NCBI RefSeq assembly: GCF_000019665.1
Contig: NC_010794.1
Coordinates: 310,001 to 374,000, forward strand
Length of the DNA stretch: 64,000 bases
From: Methylacidiphilum infernorum V4
GTDB taxonomy: Bacteria; Verrucomicrobiota; Verrucomicrobiia; Methylacidiphilales; Methylacidiphilaceae
Direction: 5' to 3'
Each line of letters starts with the position of its first letter. Within the stretch, counting starts at the first letter, position 1. Below are positions 18,957 to 27,277 of this stretch, one piece after another. A model generated the notes under the pieces. It saw only the letters and a program-made list of their open reading frames with translations. It did not search any database and was not told the origin of the DNA. Made by a program: the position numbers and the translations under genes.

Positions 18957-19555
18957 ACATTTTCTCCCTGTTCCCTGAGTATTTGGAGTAATGAATCGCA
19001 ATCTGTGTACGCGGCGTGGGGAATCGTATGGGCTGGTTTTCCAACTATGATCCGAATCTCCGATTCCATAATCTGGGCACGTACTACATAGCCTATGAGC
19101 CATGCACATGACACGGCTGGTGCAACGGCAACTTGAATGAGAAAGTCTGGATAGTCCAGAACCCGTAGTTTTTCGCCAGGATGTAATTTCGCAGGATAGA
19201 GAAATGTTTGATGCTGGAAGATATCGTCAGTCGTAACGATTTCCATGGTTTTGACGCCGATCTTTAGATGGCCGACGGTAATGTCTTGCTTTATGTCCTC
19301 GTGTCGGTGCACCAGCTTGGGGGCTGGCGTGAAACGGATAGCATTAGCAGTTAGCCATTTTTCTACAGCACTCTCACCCATATCACCTATCGCATGAGCA
19401 TCCTCACTTCGTTTTCCGTGATGCCGGTATTTCCAACCTAATACCTCTTCGTCCAAACGGGTGCGTTCAATGCCTAGCTGCCTGGAGCGTTCAATCTCGG
19501 CATCTGTAAGAGGAATCTCGATTACAAGATGTCCGTTCAGGCTAATAGTCTTCAT
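18953..19555 (-). CDS. Unknown protein coupled to PglX, possible PD-(D/E)XK fold
   Basis: This is a 200-residue cytoplasmic protein I do not recognise. A central stretch HEDIKQDITVGHLKIGVKTM has the Asp ... Gly-Val-Lys-Thr spacing common in restriction-like PD-(D/E)XK folds. It follows a helix with GDMGESAVEKWLTAN, resembling the Glu-containing first helix of such nucleases. The stop overlaps the methyltransferase start by ATGA and the gene begins 12 nt after the BrxC stop. Its GC (about 43-50%) matches the first two thirds of the methyltransferase and not BrxC, so the two were probably acquired together. It may be a cognate nuclease, a specificity factor or a modulator of that methyltransferase. 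The fold assignment is an inference. Confidence 0.55.
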   Translation of the reverse strand: MKTISLNGHLVIEIPLTDAEIERSRQLGIERTRLDEEVLGWKYRHHGKRSEDAHAIGDMGESAVEKWLTANAIRFTPAPKLVHRHEDIKQDITVGHLKIGVKTMEIVTTDDIFQHQTFLYPAKLHPGEKLRVLDYPDFLIQVAVAPAVSCAWLIGYVVRAQIMESEIRIIVGKPAHTIPHAAYTDCDSLLQILREQGENV

Positions 19556-19567
19556 AGACGCAATCTC

Positions 19568-22500
19568 CTACTCCAGTACGATTCTCACCTTGCCGGGCTC
19601 TTTGCCCTTGGTGAGTTCATCGAGGTATTCCTCGAAGCGTTTCTTCATCTCCGCCAGCGTCGCCGGTGAGCCGCCCTTGATAAGGGCTATGCGCAGATCC
19701 TCGGTCTTCACCGCAACCTTGACCAGCCCTGAGAGCACCTCCTTCAGGGCGTGAATGAAATCCTGGCCAATTTCGTCGGGCAGCTTCCGCTCCTTGAGGA
19801 AGACATCCACCAGCTTCCTGGGCTCGGGCTTGAGCAGGTTGAAGTTGACGCGGGTGGTCGGGTCCTCCAGGTTGTCCAGCAGCGTCTGGGTCCATTCCTC
19901 GAGGAGCTTGTCCAGCTCCGTGTCCATCTGCTCGAGCTCGGCCGCGGCATGTGCGGCAGGCGCCTCCGTGCCGGGCCGGAAGCCGCAATGCGGGCAGACC
20001 GGCGATGCGTCGAGGTCCTGCTCGGTGAGTGTAGAGCAGCTCTTCAGGCCGTCCAGGCGTTTCTGGAAATCGATCAGGTGCTGGCGCGGCATCAGGTCGA
20101 TGGTGGAGAGCTTCGAGAGGGTCTTGAGCCGTTCGTCGCCCATCAGCGTGCTCTTGCGTTTGTCCTCGTTCACGCCTAGCCGGGCCCGGGTGTGCATGGC
20201 AAGATAGGCTTGCACATAGGACTTCTTGAGGTCGGTGAGCTTGCACAGGGTCTGCTGGCGGAAAGTGCTGGACGTGTGCTGGGACGGGTCCGACACCTGC
20301 ACGAGCACCGCGTCCCGGGTCTTCTTCATCTGCTCCACCCATTCGTGGTCAATGGGCAGCACCGCCTCGGCGGTGGAGAGATAGGAGGCCACAGGGCCCA
20401 GCTCTCTCACCAGCTCCCTCAGGGACGCGATCTCCGAGAGAACCTTCAGGCCGTATTCGTGACGCTCCACATCCTGGACGTCGTAGCGGAAGTTCTTAAG
20501 CTTGCCGGGCGAGGAGTAGGCCTGGAGAGATTCCAGGAAGTTCTTGGTCTGGTCGAGCCGGTCGCGCTGCTGGGCTGCTTTCTCCTCGGCGAGCAGGTTC
20601 CTGCCCCAGAATGTCAGGCCGCTTTGCAGGCTCTGCTGGACCAGGACCAGCTTCTCCACAACCTCGGAGATAGTTTTCTGGAGCTGCTGGACCGGCTCTT
20701 CCTTGCCCTGGGTGACGAGTTGCACCATGCCCGGTGCTAGTCCGAAAAGTTCGAAGAGTGCCTTGAGCACGGGCAAGTTCCAGTCCTTGGGCCGTTCGAC
20801 GTGCTTGAAGCGGACCAGCTCGTCGATGCTCGTCGCGGCCAGTTGCGGCAGCCCGGTGGCGTCAAACTTCTTGCCGGGAATCGATAGCACCAGCTCACCG
20901 GAGTAGACCAGCGCAGCCAGGACCACGACAGCCCATTCGGGCTCCAGACGGTAGCCCTTGTCCGGTGCGAAGTACTCGACGCCGTAGACCTCCTGGATCA
21001 GCTCCGAGCGGTTGACCACCTGGCCATGCCCCTTCTTCTTGAGGATGTCCATGATGTGCCTCGCGTACTTGGAGCGGTTCGGATCGAGCCGCTCGCCATC
21101 GAGGAGCTCCAGGGCGTCGAGCACGGCGGTCGCCTGCTTTGTGCGATTCTGTCCAGCAATGGCGCGCAGGGCGTCCTCGGATGCCTGCTCGCGGTTTTGG
21201 CCCGTGATGAGCACCGAGAAGTAGGGATAGTCGGGAGCCTGGTCCCGAAAGTGTGTTTCCAGGACATCGCCGGCGATAGTGTTCACCAGGTCACGGAAGT
21301 TGATCCGCTCGAAGGAAGCAAGCCCGGAAAGCTCGCGGATGGATTTGCCCTTGGCCCGTTCTACCAGCGACTTGGTGCGTCCCTGGTAGGTTACCTCGAA
21401 GGCATCGGTCATGTGCTTCTGCAGCCAGCCCACCAGGTCCCGCAGGAATCCATTGGCCTTGGACTCGTAGGTGGCCTTGGCGTGGCCGCTCGAGGTGGAC
21501 GCGAGGTCCAGCGCCGCGGCGTAGTTCCTCAGCGCGGTGCGAAACTCTTCGTCCTTTTTGGTCAGGCGAAAGAACACTTCGTCGGCCTTCTTCTCGTCCT
21601 TGAAGTGCGGTGGATCGAACGGCTGGATGAAGTAGAGGTAAAAATCACGGGGCGGTACAGCCGTCGAGCGCTCGTTGGGAGCACCGAAGAAGAGATATCC
21701 TTGTCTTGCCGCCTTGCGCTCCAGCCATTGTAGCTCGTGCTGCCAGATCTTGTAGCCGGTGACGTAGGTCTGGTCGGTGCACTCCATGACCCGTTTCAGG
21801 GCCTCGTAGTAGTAGCGGTCGAGCTGGGAATCATCGATGCTCTCGGCGCGCTTCTCGATTAGTGCGTCGAAGTCGTCGGTCTTCTTGAGATCCAGGTAAT
21901 ACTGCCGGTTATCCGGGTTAGAGGAGATGAACTGGCCGCTGACTGTCTTGTGGATCTCGCGCAGGACCGTTTCCACCTGGGACAAGAGGTCGTCAGCCGG
22001 ATCTCCGCCCAGGCCCTCAATGCCGGGCTGGTAGAGACAGAGCGCGTCGCGCAGCTCTTCGGCCGTGGCACCCAGAGGTGCGTAGATGTCTGCGGTCGTC
22101 AGCCGGTGGACCGAGAGCGCGTGGATGATGCGGAGTGCCATGTCCTTATACGCCGGCCGGGTGAATGCCTGCTTGATTCGGGACTCGAGCACCTGGCTGC
22201 AATCGATCACCGCCTTGATATCCGGGTCGGTGCGAAAGGAGGGATTATCGAGCAGGTTCGCCCAGTAGCTGTCGTAGGCGATGAGACCGGGCCGGTCCTC
22301 CGGCAACTCCTGGTCGAGCAGATTCTCACAGGCCCTCGATAGGGTCTTGAGCACCTCGCGTTTCTCCGCCGTCCTGACGCGTTCGAAGGTGTCGATGTAG
22401 TCGGGATGGACCGGGAAGAGGCGGACGAACTCGTCCATCCGCTCGATCATTCGGCCGTAGAACTTGGCGAACGGTGTGAGATGCTCGCGAATCTTGGTCT

Positions 22501-23299
22501 GTTGCTCGCCGGTCTTCTTGAGCAGGCGCTCGGCGACGACGAACTTCACGTCCTTGCGGGCGATGAGGACCTGTTCGAAGCGGTCCTTGACCCGGCGGAT
22601 GCTGTCGGCCACGAAGGCGAAACGGGGGCTGTCGAATATGGCCTCCTGTACTCCCGCCATGAAGCGAAAGCGCAGATCCTTACAGACCTCGCCCACCTCG
22701 CGGAGGAAGTTGAGGTCGAGGATCAGCTCCTGGTCCTTGCGGGTGCGGAGATAGTCCAGCAGCTCATCCACGACCAGGAGCAGGCCATGGTCCGAATACT
22801 CCTGGTGGAACGCGGCCATCATCTCCTCGAAGGCCCGCTTGTTGCTCACGACCTGGCTGGCATCCGGGAAGGGGTAGGTCACGCCCATGGCGGCCAGGTG
22901 CTCCTCCAGCTCGCCGACGATGATGTCCCGCAGCGACATGGTGGTGGCCCCGATCTCGGTGCGGATCACCTTGAACTTGCCGGCGATCCGCTCCGCGGCT
23001 TGTGCCACCTGTGCGTTGCCCAGGGCAGAAAGCAGGTCCGCGTGCTCGGCGATGCTGGAGATCACCGACATCAGGTGTGACTTACCGGTGCCGTAGTTGC
23101 CCACGACAAGCAGCCCCTTGTTATCGACGGGCTGGTCGAACTGAAGCTGGGGGATCACAAGGCCGGTCAGCCTCTCGGCCATCTCGTTGGAGATGACATA
23201 GGTGCTGACCAGCTGCCTGGCCCTTGCGGCCTCATCCGCATCTCGTAGCTGGACTACGGACTCTATGGGCTCGAACTGGATCAATTCTCCATATCTCAT
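19568..23299 (-). CDS. brxC: BREX ATPase BrxC (DUF499/DUF6079-like)
   Basis: This 1243-residue large P-loop ATPase has Walker [11 protein letters not shown] (about 66-75) and Walker [13 protein letters not shown] (about 173-184), followed by long helical regions. There is one CPHCGF pair near residue 1110. The N-terminus [20 protein letters not shown] and overall size match BrxC/PglY of BREX, an AAA+ protein usually next to BrxF in type 3 loci. The start ATG 23299 is 37 nt after the BrxF stop. No stop or frameshift interrupts the 3.7-kb frame, in contrast to the decayed genes further right. It is expected to be a hexameric or scaffold ATPase of the defence complex in the cytoplasm. Confidence 0.9.
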   Translation of the reverse strand: MRYGELIQFEPIESVVQLRDADEAARARQLVSTYVISNEMAERLTGLVIPQLQFDQPVDNKGLLVVGNYGTGKSHLMSVISSIAEHADLLSALGNAQVAQAAERIAGKFKVIRTEIGATTMSLRDIIVGELEEHLAAMGVTYPFPDASQVVSNKRAFEEMMAAFHQEYSDHGLLLVVDELLDYLRTRKDQELILDLNFLREVGEVCKDLRFRFMAGVQEAIFDSPRFAFVADSIRRVKDRFEQVLIARKDVKFVVAERLLKKTGEQQTKIREHLTPFAKFYGRMIERMDEFVRLFPVHPDYIDTFERVRTAEKREVLKTLSRACENLLDQELPEDRPGLIAYDSYWANLLDNPSFRTDPDIKAVIDCSQVLESRIKQAFTRPAYKDMALRIIHALSVHRLTTADIYAPLGATAEELRDALCLYQPGIEGLGGDPADDLLSQVETVLREIHKTVSGQFISSNPDNRQYYLDLKKTDDFDALIEKRAESIDDSQLDRYYYEALKRVMECTDQTYVTGYKIWQHELQWLERKAARQGYLFFGAPNERSTAVPPRDFYLYFIQPFDPPHFKDEKKADEVFFRLTKKDEEFRTALRNYAAALDLASTSSGHAKATYESKANGFLRDLVGWLQKHMTDAFEVTYQGRTKSLVERAKGKSIRELSGLASFERINFRDLVNTIAGDVLETHFRDQAPDYPYFSVLITGQNREQASEDALRAIAGQNRTKQATAVLDALELLDGERLDPNRSKYARHIMDILKKKGHGQVVNRSELIQEVYGVEYFAPDKGYRLEPEWAVVVLAALVYSGELVLSIPGKKFDATGLPQLAATSIDELVRFKHVERPKDWNLPVLKALFELFGLAPGMVQLVTQGKEEPVQQLQKTISEVVEKLVLVQQSLQSGLTFWGRNLLAEEKAAQQRDRLDQTKNFLESLQAYSSPGKLKNFRYDVQDVERHEYGLKVLSEIASLRELVRELGPVASYLSTAEAVLPIDHEWVEQMKKTRDAVLVQVSDPSQHTSSTFRQQTLCKLTDLKKSYVQAYLAMHTRARLGVNEDKRKSTLMGDERLKTLSKLSTIDLMPRQHLIDFQKRLDGLKSCSTLTEQDLDASPVCPHCGFRPGTEAPAAHAAAELEQMDTELDKLLEEWTQTLLDNLEDPTTRVNFNLLKPEPRKLVDVFLKERKLPDEIGQDFIHALKEVLSGLVKVAVKTEDLRIALIKGGSPATLAEMKKRFEEYLDELTKGKEPGKVRIVLE

Positions 23300-23336
23300 T
23301 GCACATGCCCCCTTGCAGCTACGATTCTTGTTTCCT

Positions 23337-23813
23337 TCATGTCGTCATCTCCGGACAGGCCACCATAAAATCGCGAATCGGGTATCGACGGTATTCGCGG
23401 TGGTCTGGGACGGCGTAGTTCACATAACCATCCACGATGGATCCGTTCCAGGCGGCCACGATCGTCTTGTTCCGGGACAATCTCTGAAGCAGACGCAAAG
23501 GATCATGCTCCAGGTGGACATCGAAAAGGATCTCGATGTTGTCGAGCAAAACCAGCTCGCCTGTGGCTTCACCCATGATTTCGCCCAAGATCCGCTGTAG
23601 CTTCCGAGCCCGTTGGCTTTTGGCGAGGTCCAGCATCCGGCGAGACAGCTCGAGATTGACGTTGACGAGCGGTGCGGAGGTCGAGGCCGACACCTCCCAG
23701 AGGGCACCCGTCTTCCCGCTTCCCGCCGGGCACACCACCAGTATCAGGCGGTGATAGAGTTCGCGAGCCTCGCGGATCTTCCGCAGGACCTGATCCACCA
23801 ATGGCTCAGCCAT
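23337..23813 (-). CDS. brxF: BREX-3 P-loop protein BrxF
   Basis: This 158-residue ATPase has Walker A CPAGSGKT (28-35) and a Walker B-like strand [13 protein letters not shown] (about 86-98), followed by [20 protein letters not shown], which I recognise as typical of BrxF. BrxF is the small P-loop subunit specific to type 3 BREX and heads its operon. I place the start at ATG 23813 because it overlaps the TAA of the upstream helix-turn-helix gene (TAATG), and length then fits the family (about 150-160). A longer open frame to 23912 overlaps that regulator and adds unrelated residues. Its presence is the strongest single marker that this is a type 3 system. Confidence 0.88.
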   Translation of the reverse strand: MAEPLVDQVLRKIREARELYHRLILVVCPAGSGKTGALWEVSASTSAPLVNVNLELSRRMLDLAKSQRARKLQRILGEIMGEATGELVLLDNIEILFDVHLEHDPLRLLQRLSRNKTIVAAWNGSIVDGYVNYAVPDHREYRRYPIRDFMVACPEMTT

Positions 23814-24016
23814 TACTCGTTTCCTCCGTCTTTCGTATCGTCGTGTGTCTCTTCCAACCAGCGGTCGATGGCTTCCTTCCGAAAGCGTCAATGGGGGCAA
23901 ATCTTCTGGCACAGGACTTTGCCTTCCCGAACGAGCTTGTAGAGCATCGACTTCGGTATCTTCAGGTAGGCAGACAACCCGTCGATGGTCAGGACGGCAC
24001 CTGGTTTCTCATCCAT
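23813..24016 (-). pseudogene. Excisionase/MerR-like helix-turn-helix gene with internal TGA
   Basis: From ATG 24016 (AGAGGTG upstream) the protein reads MDEKPGAVLTIDGLSAYLKI and PKSMLYKLVREGKV, the typical HTH_17 excisionase/MerR-like DNA-binding domain. At 23890-23888 the frame meets TGA and then continues without a shift as RFRKEAIDRWLEETHDDTKD up to TAA 23815-23813. Family members have Trp at this point (...HWRF...), so a TGG to TGA change is the likely lesion. The truncated product would keep the recognition helices but lose the wing and last helix. The gene lies first in the BREX operon, its stop overlapping the BrxF start, so it is a natural autoregulator. UGA read as Trp or a sequencing error are less likely alternatives. 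Confidence 0.75.
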
Positions 24017-24060
24017 CGGAAGCACCTCTGGCCGCAAGGCATACCTCATACAAATTTCAT

Positions 24061-24089
24061 CGTTTACACTTGCTGACATTTGCTGTCAA
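24061..24089 (-). promoter_or_regulatory. Candidate BREX operon promoter and operator
   Basis: Leftward -35 TTGACA (24089-24084), 17-nt spacer, weak -10 TAAACG (24066-24061). The spacer is filled by two 10-bp direct repeats in phase, ACACTTGCTG and ACATTTGCTG on the plus strand (24066-24085), and a palindrome TGACA-5 nt-TGTCA overlaps them. Helical-phase direct repeats are typical targets of excisionase-like regulators such as the gene 50 nt downstream. Regulation is inferred. Confidence 0.5.
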
Positions 24090-24110
24090 GCGATTTTCTC
24101 AACATCGTCG

Positions 24111-24612
24111 TCAACCCATCCAAATACCGGTCGGCAGATACCGCATGGCATGCAACTGCTGGGCACCGCCGTGGTACAGCCAGGCCGGGAACATGCCTCG
24201 TTCAATACCTTCCGGAACGAGAACGCGTTCGTAGAGACAAAGTCCGCCGGGCAGGAAGGCCTCAAGGTCGTCAATGGCTGAGAGACGGGTCTTGAGAACG
24301 TCGAAGGTCAGGAGCCCGCCTTACAGGGGCTCCCAGCGGCCGCCCGGGACACCGTTCTCCCCTGGCTCGGGGTGCGTGGCACACGCGGCGAACTCCGCGG
24401 TCAGGCGCACCTGTGTAGCTACGTCGGCGAGCGGGTTGGCGGTGCCATGGGCAGGACATCCGTCTCAGGCATCTCCAGGAGCGGGATGCCGGAAGGAAGC
24501 TCGTACAGGAGGCCCCGGACGACCGCCTCCTCCACGGAGAGGACGCCCAGGCAGAACCGCTCGTGGTTCCAGCACCTCAGCTTGAGGGTCCCGTAGACGA
24601 ACAGTCTCAGGA
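24111..24612 (-). pseudogene. Gamma-glutamylcyclotransferase-like gene, decayed
   Basis: Translation of the minus strand from about 24,612 gives LFVYGTLKLRCWNHERFCLG and RGLLYELPSGIPLLEMPETD, the unmistakable start of an AIG2/GGCT-like protein (VYGTL binds the gamma-glutamyl group). Near 24,450 the frame shifts and continues GTANPLADVATQVRLTAEFA, meets TAA at 24,323-24,321 in place of a probable Gln codon, and resumes DDLEAFLPGGLCLYERVLVP up to PAWLYHGGAQQLHAMRYLPT and TGA 24,113. No ATG is seen at the N-terminus. At least one frameshift, one nonsense codon and a doubtful start mean no functional enzyme. It is close to full length (about 165 residues). Confidence 0.7.
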
Positions 24613-24759
24613 GTCCGGTTGTGTTATCCTTAGGGGGTTGACGCTCGCCCTCCGTGGCTCGCGCCCTTCAGGCGTTCCTTCGGCATATCCAATTCGGCTC
24701 TCCTGCCGAATTGTCATTGGGGTTCATGGTTGATTCTCTTCGGTTCATGCGGCTCTCTG

Positions 24760-25415
24760 TCACGGTGCCTTCCCCCGTTTCCCTTGGGCGATGAAGGTGA
24801 GCGACTTCATGGAGAACTCCACGAGGCTCTCGTGCCTGAACACAAGCCTAGTCATGGGCTCCAGCGGGAGAGGCCGCCACCCGTGCTCGTCGGCCAGAAC
24901 GGCTGTGATCTGCTCCCGGCACAGAGCCAGGTCGTGCTTGAAACGCTCGAGGTCCGGCGTCTTGTCCCAGAAGGCACGGTCCGCCAGGCGGAAGAGGAGC
25001 TCGTTGTCCACCTCGACGAAGTGCTGTAGCCGGAGCCTCCGGAAGAGGTGGTCGGCGTTGTAGATGGTGCCGTTGTGAATGCCGATGACATCTCCCGTGC
25101 GGATCGGGGAGTTGTTTCGGTTGATGCACTCGCGGCCGCGGGTGTGCCAGTGGGTGTGGCCGACGAGGAGGGTTCCCTGTTGTCCATCCCGGCCAGTATC
25201 TCCTGGAATGACTTGTCGGTGACGAACTGCCCGGCCGATACGGATCGCTTGAAGAGCCGGTCCTCGCCGTCGCGGTTGAGCCAGGAGACGCCGGTGGGGT
25301 GATGGCCCCGGCTCTCGCTCAGGACCAGGAGCCGGGTGAATAGCCACGCCAGGTGGTCTCGTTCCTCGGTGTGCCGCCGGGCCCACTCGGAAATGTCTCA
25401 TTCGGTGAGGGCCTG
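24760..25415 (-). pseudogene. Class II glutamine amidotransferase-like gene, decayed
   Basis: The C-terminal part reads LLVGHTHWHTRGRECINRNN, IHNGTIYNADHLFRRL and VEVDNELLFRLADRA, the conserved core of class II (Ntn) glutamine amidotransferases. Upstream, text continues in another frame: ISEWARRHTEERDHLAWLFT and LLVLSESRGHHPTGVSWLNR, joined by a one-base shift near 25,176. A further shift lies near 25,400. The N-terminal MCG that would give the nucleophile Cys is not found, so this is a pseudogene. The long continuous frame that starts at 25,434 is partly an artefact of these shifts. The neighbouring GGCT remnant handles gamma-glutamyl groups too, but whether they formed a pathway is unknown. 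Confidence 0.7.
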
Positions 25416-25469
25416 GAGACGCTTTCTTTTCCACGATGCGGTCTGGTGATCTCCGCGGCTTCTCGGGGG

Positions 25470-25691
25470 CTAACCCCTTGTGGAATGAAGACTTCGGTGG
25501 CCCGAACTATCAAGGCGATTCTTGGTAAGCTCTTGAGATTCTTCGGGTTGGCCCACATCGGCCGGGAGCGGGCCGCCTTCGTCCATGAACCGCCGCGCAT
25601 TGACATGACGCAGGAAGCCATTGACCAGGAGAGAGGCGAGCTCCGAGACGATCTCCCAGGGCGTCATCTGGCGAGGGTCGCACTGCTACAT
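25470..25691 (-). pseudogene. Small uncharacterised remnant
   Basis: A minus-strand frame begins ATG TAG at 25,691-25,686, preceded by an AAGAGGA ribosome-binding-like sequence, and then reads QCDPRQMTPWEIVSELASLL and VNGFLRHVNARRFMDEGGPL to a stop at 25,470. The helical WEIVSELASLL...FLRHV pattern resembles small proteins often found beside recombinases on mobile DNA. The second codon is a stop, so either a nonsense mutation removed it or translation starts at the internal Met (25,667). No function can be given. Confidence 0.35.
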
Positions 25692-25899
25692 GCGGTTCCT
25701 CTTCCGCGGGAGCCGCGGGGGAGGATCTGCGTGGGCGTCGCCGGCGGAAGCGGGACTTACTCCGCGGTAAGGACTTATGCAGGACGCTTGCGGACCTGCC
25801 CACAGGCAGGTCGGCCGACACCCACAAAGGTCTCCGCTTCGCGGCCTTCCCGCATCTGGTGGTTAACGTCACGCTGGGCCGCCTGTCACGTTGCCGGCC

Positions 25900-26147
25900 T
25901 TCGCTGGGTTACCTACCGGAGAGGAGTTCGAAAAGTCGGGTGAGTACCCTGCTTGCAATCTGGCTGTTGAACAAGACGGGCTGTGAAACGGAGATTCGGA
26001 GAGTTCCAGAAGGATATGCGTGGGTTGCTCCTGCAACCGTGGCGGTTGCGCTTGGACCCCATGCGCTTCATCTCGAACCGGAGAATCAAGGAGGATGTAC
26101 GAAGGGCCGTAACTCCGCGTGAATCAAGGAGAAAAGCAAAGACCTAG
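25900..26147 (+). pseudogene. Possible C-terminal gene fragment at island edge
   Basis: On the plus strand a basic protein-like stretch VKRRFGEFQKDMRGLLLQPW then RLRLDPMRFISNRRIKEDVR ends at TAG 26,147. Before about 25,970 the frame closes, and the neighbouring frame reads EEFEKSGEYPACNLAVEQDG. This looks like one gene with a frameshift and no intact start. I do not recognise the family. It lies between the remnants above and the tRNA, where an integrase or other mobility gene would normally sit, but no recombinase motif is visible. Confidence 0.3.
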
Positions 26148-26171
26148 AGGGGATCTCGCGTTAACTAAGAA

Positions 26172-26187
26172 CCGCCAGAGTTGGCGG
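26172..26187 (-). terminator. Hairpin downstream of tRNA-Asn
   Basis: CCGCCA-GAGT-TGGCGG forms a perfect 6-bp GC-rich stem 10 nt beyond the 3' end of tRNA-Asn. The following T tract on the transcribed strand is weak (TTCTTAG), so it may be a processing or termination hairpin. Confidence 0.45.
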
Positions 26188-26196
26188 ATTGAAATC

Positions 26197-26271
26197 TGGC
26201 TCCGGAGGTAGGATTCGAACCTACGACCAAACGGTTAACAGCCGTCCGCTCTACCACTGAGCTACTCCGGA
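26197..26271 (-). tRNA. tRNA-Asn (GUU)
   Basis: The minus strand folds as a tRNA: acceptor TCCGGAG/CTCCGGA, D-loop AGTGGTAGA, anticodon loop CTGTTAA giving GUU, T loop TTCGAAT, discriminator G, and an encoded CCA. The 3' end faces the GC-rich island, and composition changes immediately beyond it. tRNA-Phe in this window has no encoded CCA, so the CCA here may have been brought in by the integrated element that rebuilt the 3' end. Confidence 0.95.
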
Positions 26272-26496
26272 TTGACTTTGTTTTCCTTTTTTATTTATAG
26301 GGCTTCTTGTGCCAAAGAAAAGTAAGATTATTTTTTAATTTAAAACCGTAAAGAAAAAAGGAAAGTCCCAAGAGTACTTTTCCTTTGGGTCCGTTATACT
26401 ATTCGCTGGTCTTCCTTTGCGTTTTTCACTTTTTCAACAGGAGAACTGATAATTAAATTAAAAAGAGAAGAAATGGCAATTTAAATTTGTTTTTAA

Positions 26497-27249
26497 GTGA
26501 AAAAAGAAAGGCTAGATTTATTGCTAGTAAAAAAAAATTTGGTTTCTTCCAGGGAAGAAGCAAAAAGGCTCATCCTGGCAGGAAAAGTGTCGGCAATTGG
26601 GAAGCCGGGGCTTGTCCTGAAACCCAGCCAGCTTTTTGGGCTGGACCAGGATTTTGAACTGACCGAAAAGGAAAAATACGTGAGCCGTGGAGGCTACAAG
26701 TTGGAAGCCTTGTTTCAAGCGGTTCCCTTGAAGCTCGAAGGGAAGGTTTGCCTCGATGTTGGCTCTTCGACAGGAGGATTTAGCGATTGCCTGCTTCAGC
26801 AGGGAGCACGGACCGTTTACTGCGTGGACGTGGGAAAAGGCCTACTGCATTGGAAACTGAGATCTGATCCCAGGATTAAAGTTAAGGAAGGCATCAATGC
26901 CCGGTATTTAAAAAAAGAGGATTTCGATACGCTTTTTGATTTTATCAGTGTTGATGTCTCCTTTATATCGCTTAAATTGATTCTTCCCCCTCTTTTCCCC
27001 TTGCTTAGCCCTCAAGGCAAGGTTTGTGCCTTGATTAAACCCCAATTTGAAGTGGGCAGGCATCTGGTCGGTAAAAAGGGGATTGTCCGGGATGAAAAGC
27101 TGAGAGAAAAGCTGATCGGAGAGCTTGAACTTTGGCTTGAAAGCCATTACCCAATGCAAACGCTGGCGGTTATTCCTTCTCCGATCCTTGGCCAGGAAGG
27201 AAACCAGGAATACTTGTGGCTGTTAGAAAGAAAACTTTCCGGGCATTGA
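26497..27249 (+). CDS. tlyA: TlyA-family rRNA 2'-O-methyltransferase
   Basis: This 250-residue protein starts with an S4 RNA-binding domain (RLDLLLVKKNLVSSREEAKR), followed by an FtsJ-like methyltransferase: SRGGYKLEALF, motif I CLDVGSSTGGFSDCLLQQGA, DVSFISLKLILPPLF and LIKPQFEVGR. TlyA proteins methylate ribose 2'-OH in 16S and 23S rRNA and were once called hemolysins. Length is normal. It is the first chromosomal gene beyond the tRNA and runs toward uvrA, 28 nt apart, so they may share a transcript. Confidence 0.9.
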   Translation: MKKERLDLLLVKKNLVSSREEAKRLILAGKVSAIGKPGLVLKPSQLFGLDQDFELTEKEKYVSRGGYKLEALFQAVPLKLEGKVCLDVGSSTGGFSDCLLQQGARTVYCVDVGKGLLHWKLRSDPRIKVKEGINARYLKKEDFDTLFDFISVDVSFISLKLILPPLFPLLSPQGKVCALIKPQFEVGRHLVGKKGIVRDEKLREKLIGELELWLESHYPMQTLAVIPSPILGQEGNQEYLWLLERKLSGH

Positions 27250-27277
27250 GCAATAGAGAAAGATTGGGGTATCGAGA

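Noticed and set aside
19617-20342. Long antisense and alternate frames inside brxC
   Set aside because: High GC lengthens chance frames; the products are Arg/Gly/Pro-rich with no domain text, whereas brxC has clear motifs.
22406-23080. 224-codon plus-strand frame opposite brxC
   Set aside because: It is the complement of a well-supported ATPase domain and has a composition typical of antisense frames.
23813-24016. UGA recoded as tryptophan
   Set aside because: Other genes on the island and chromosome end at TGA normally, and Trp is coded by TGG throughout. A nonsense mutation is simpler.
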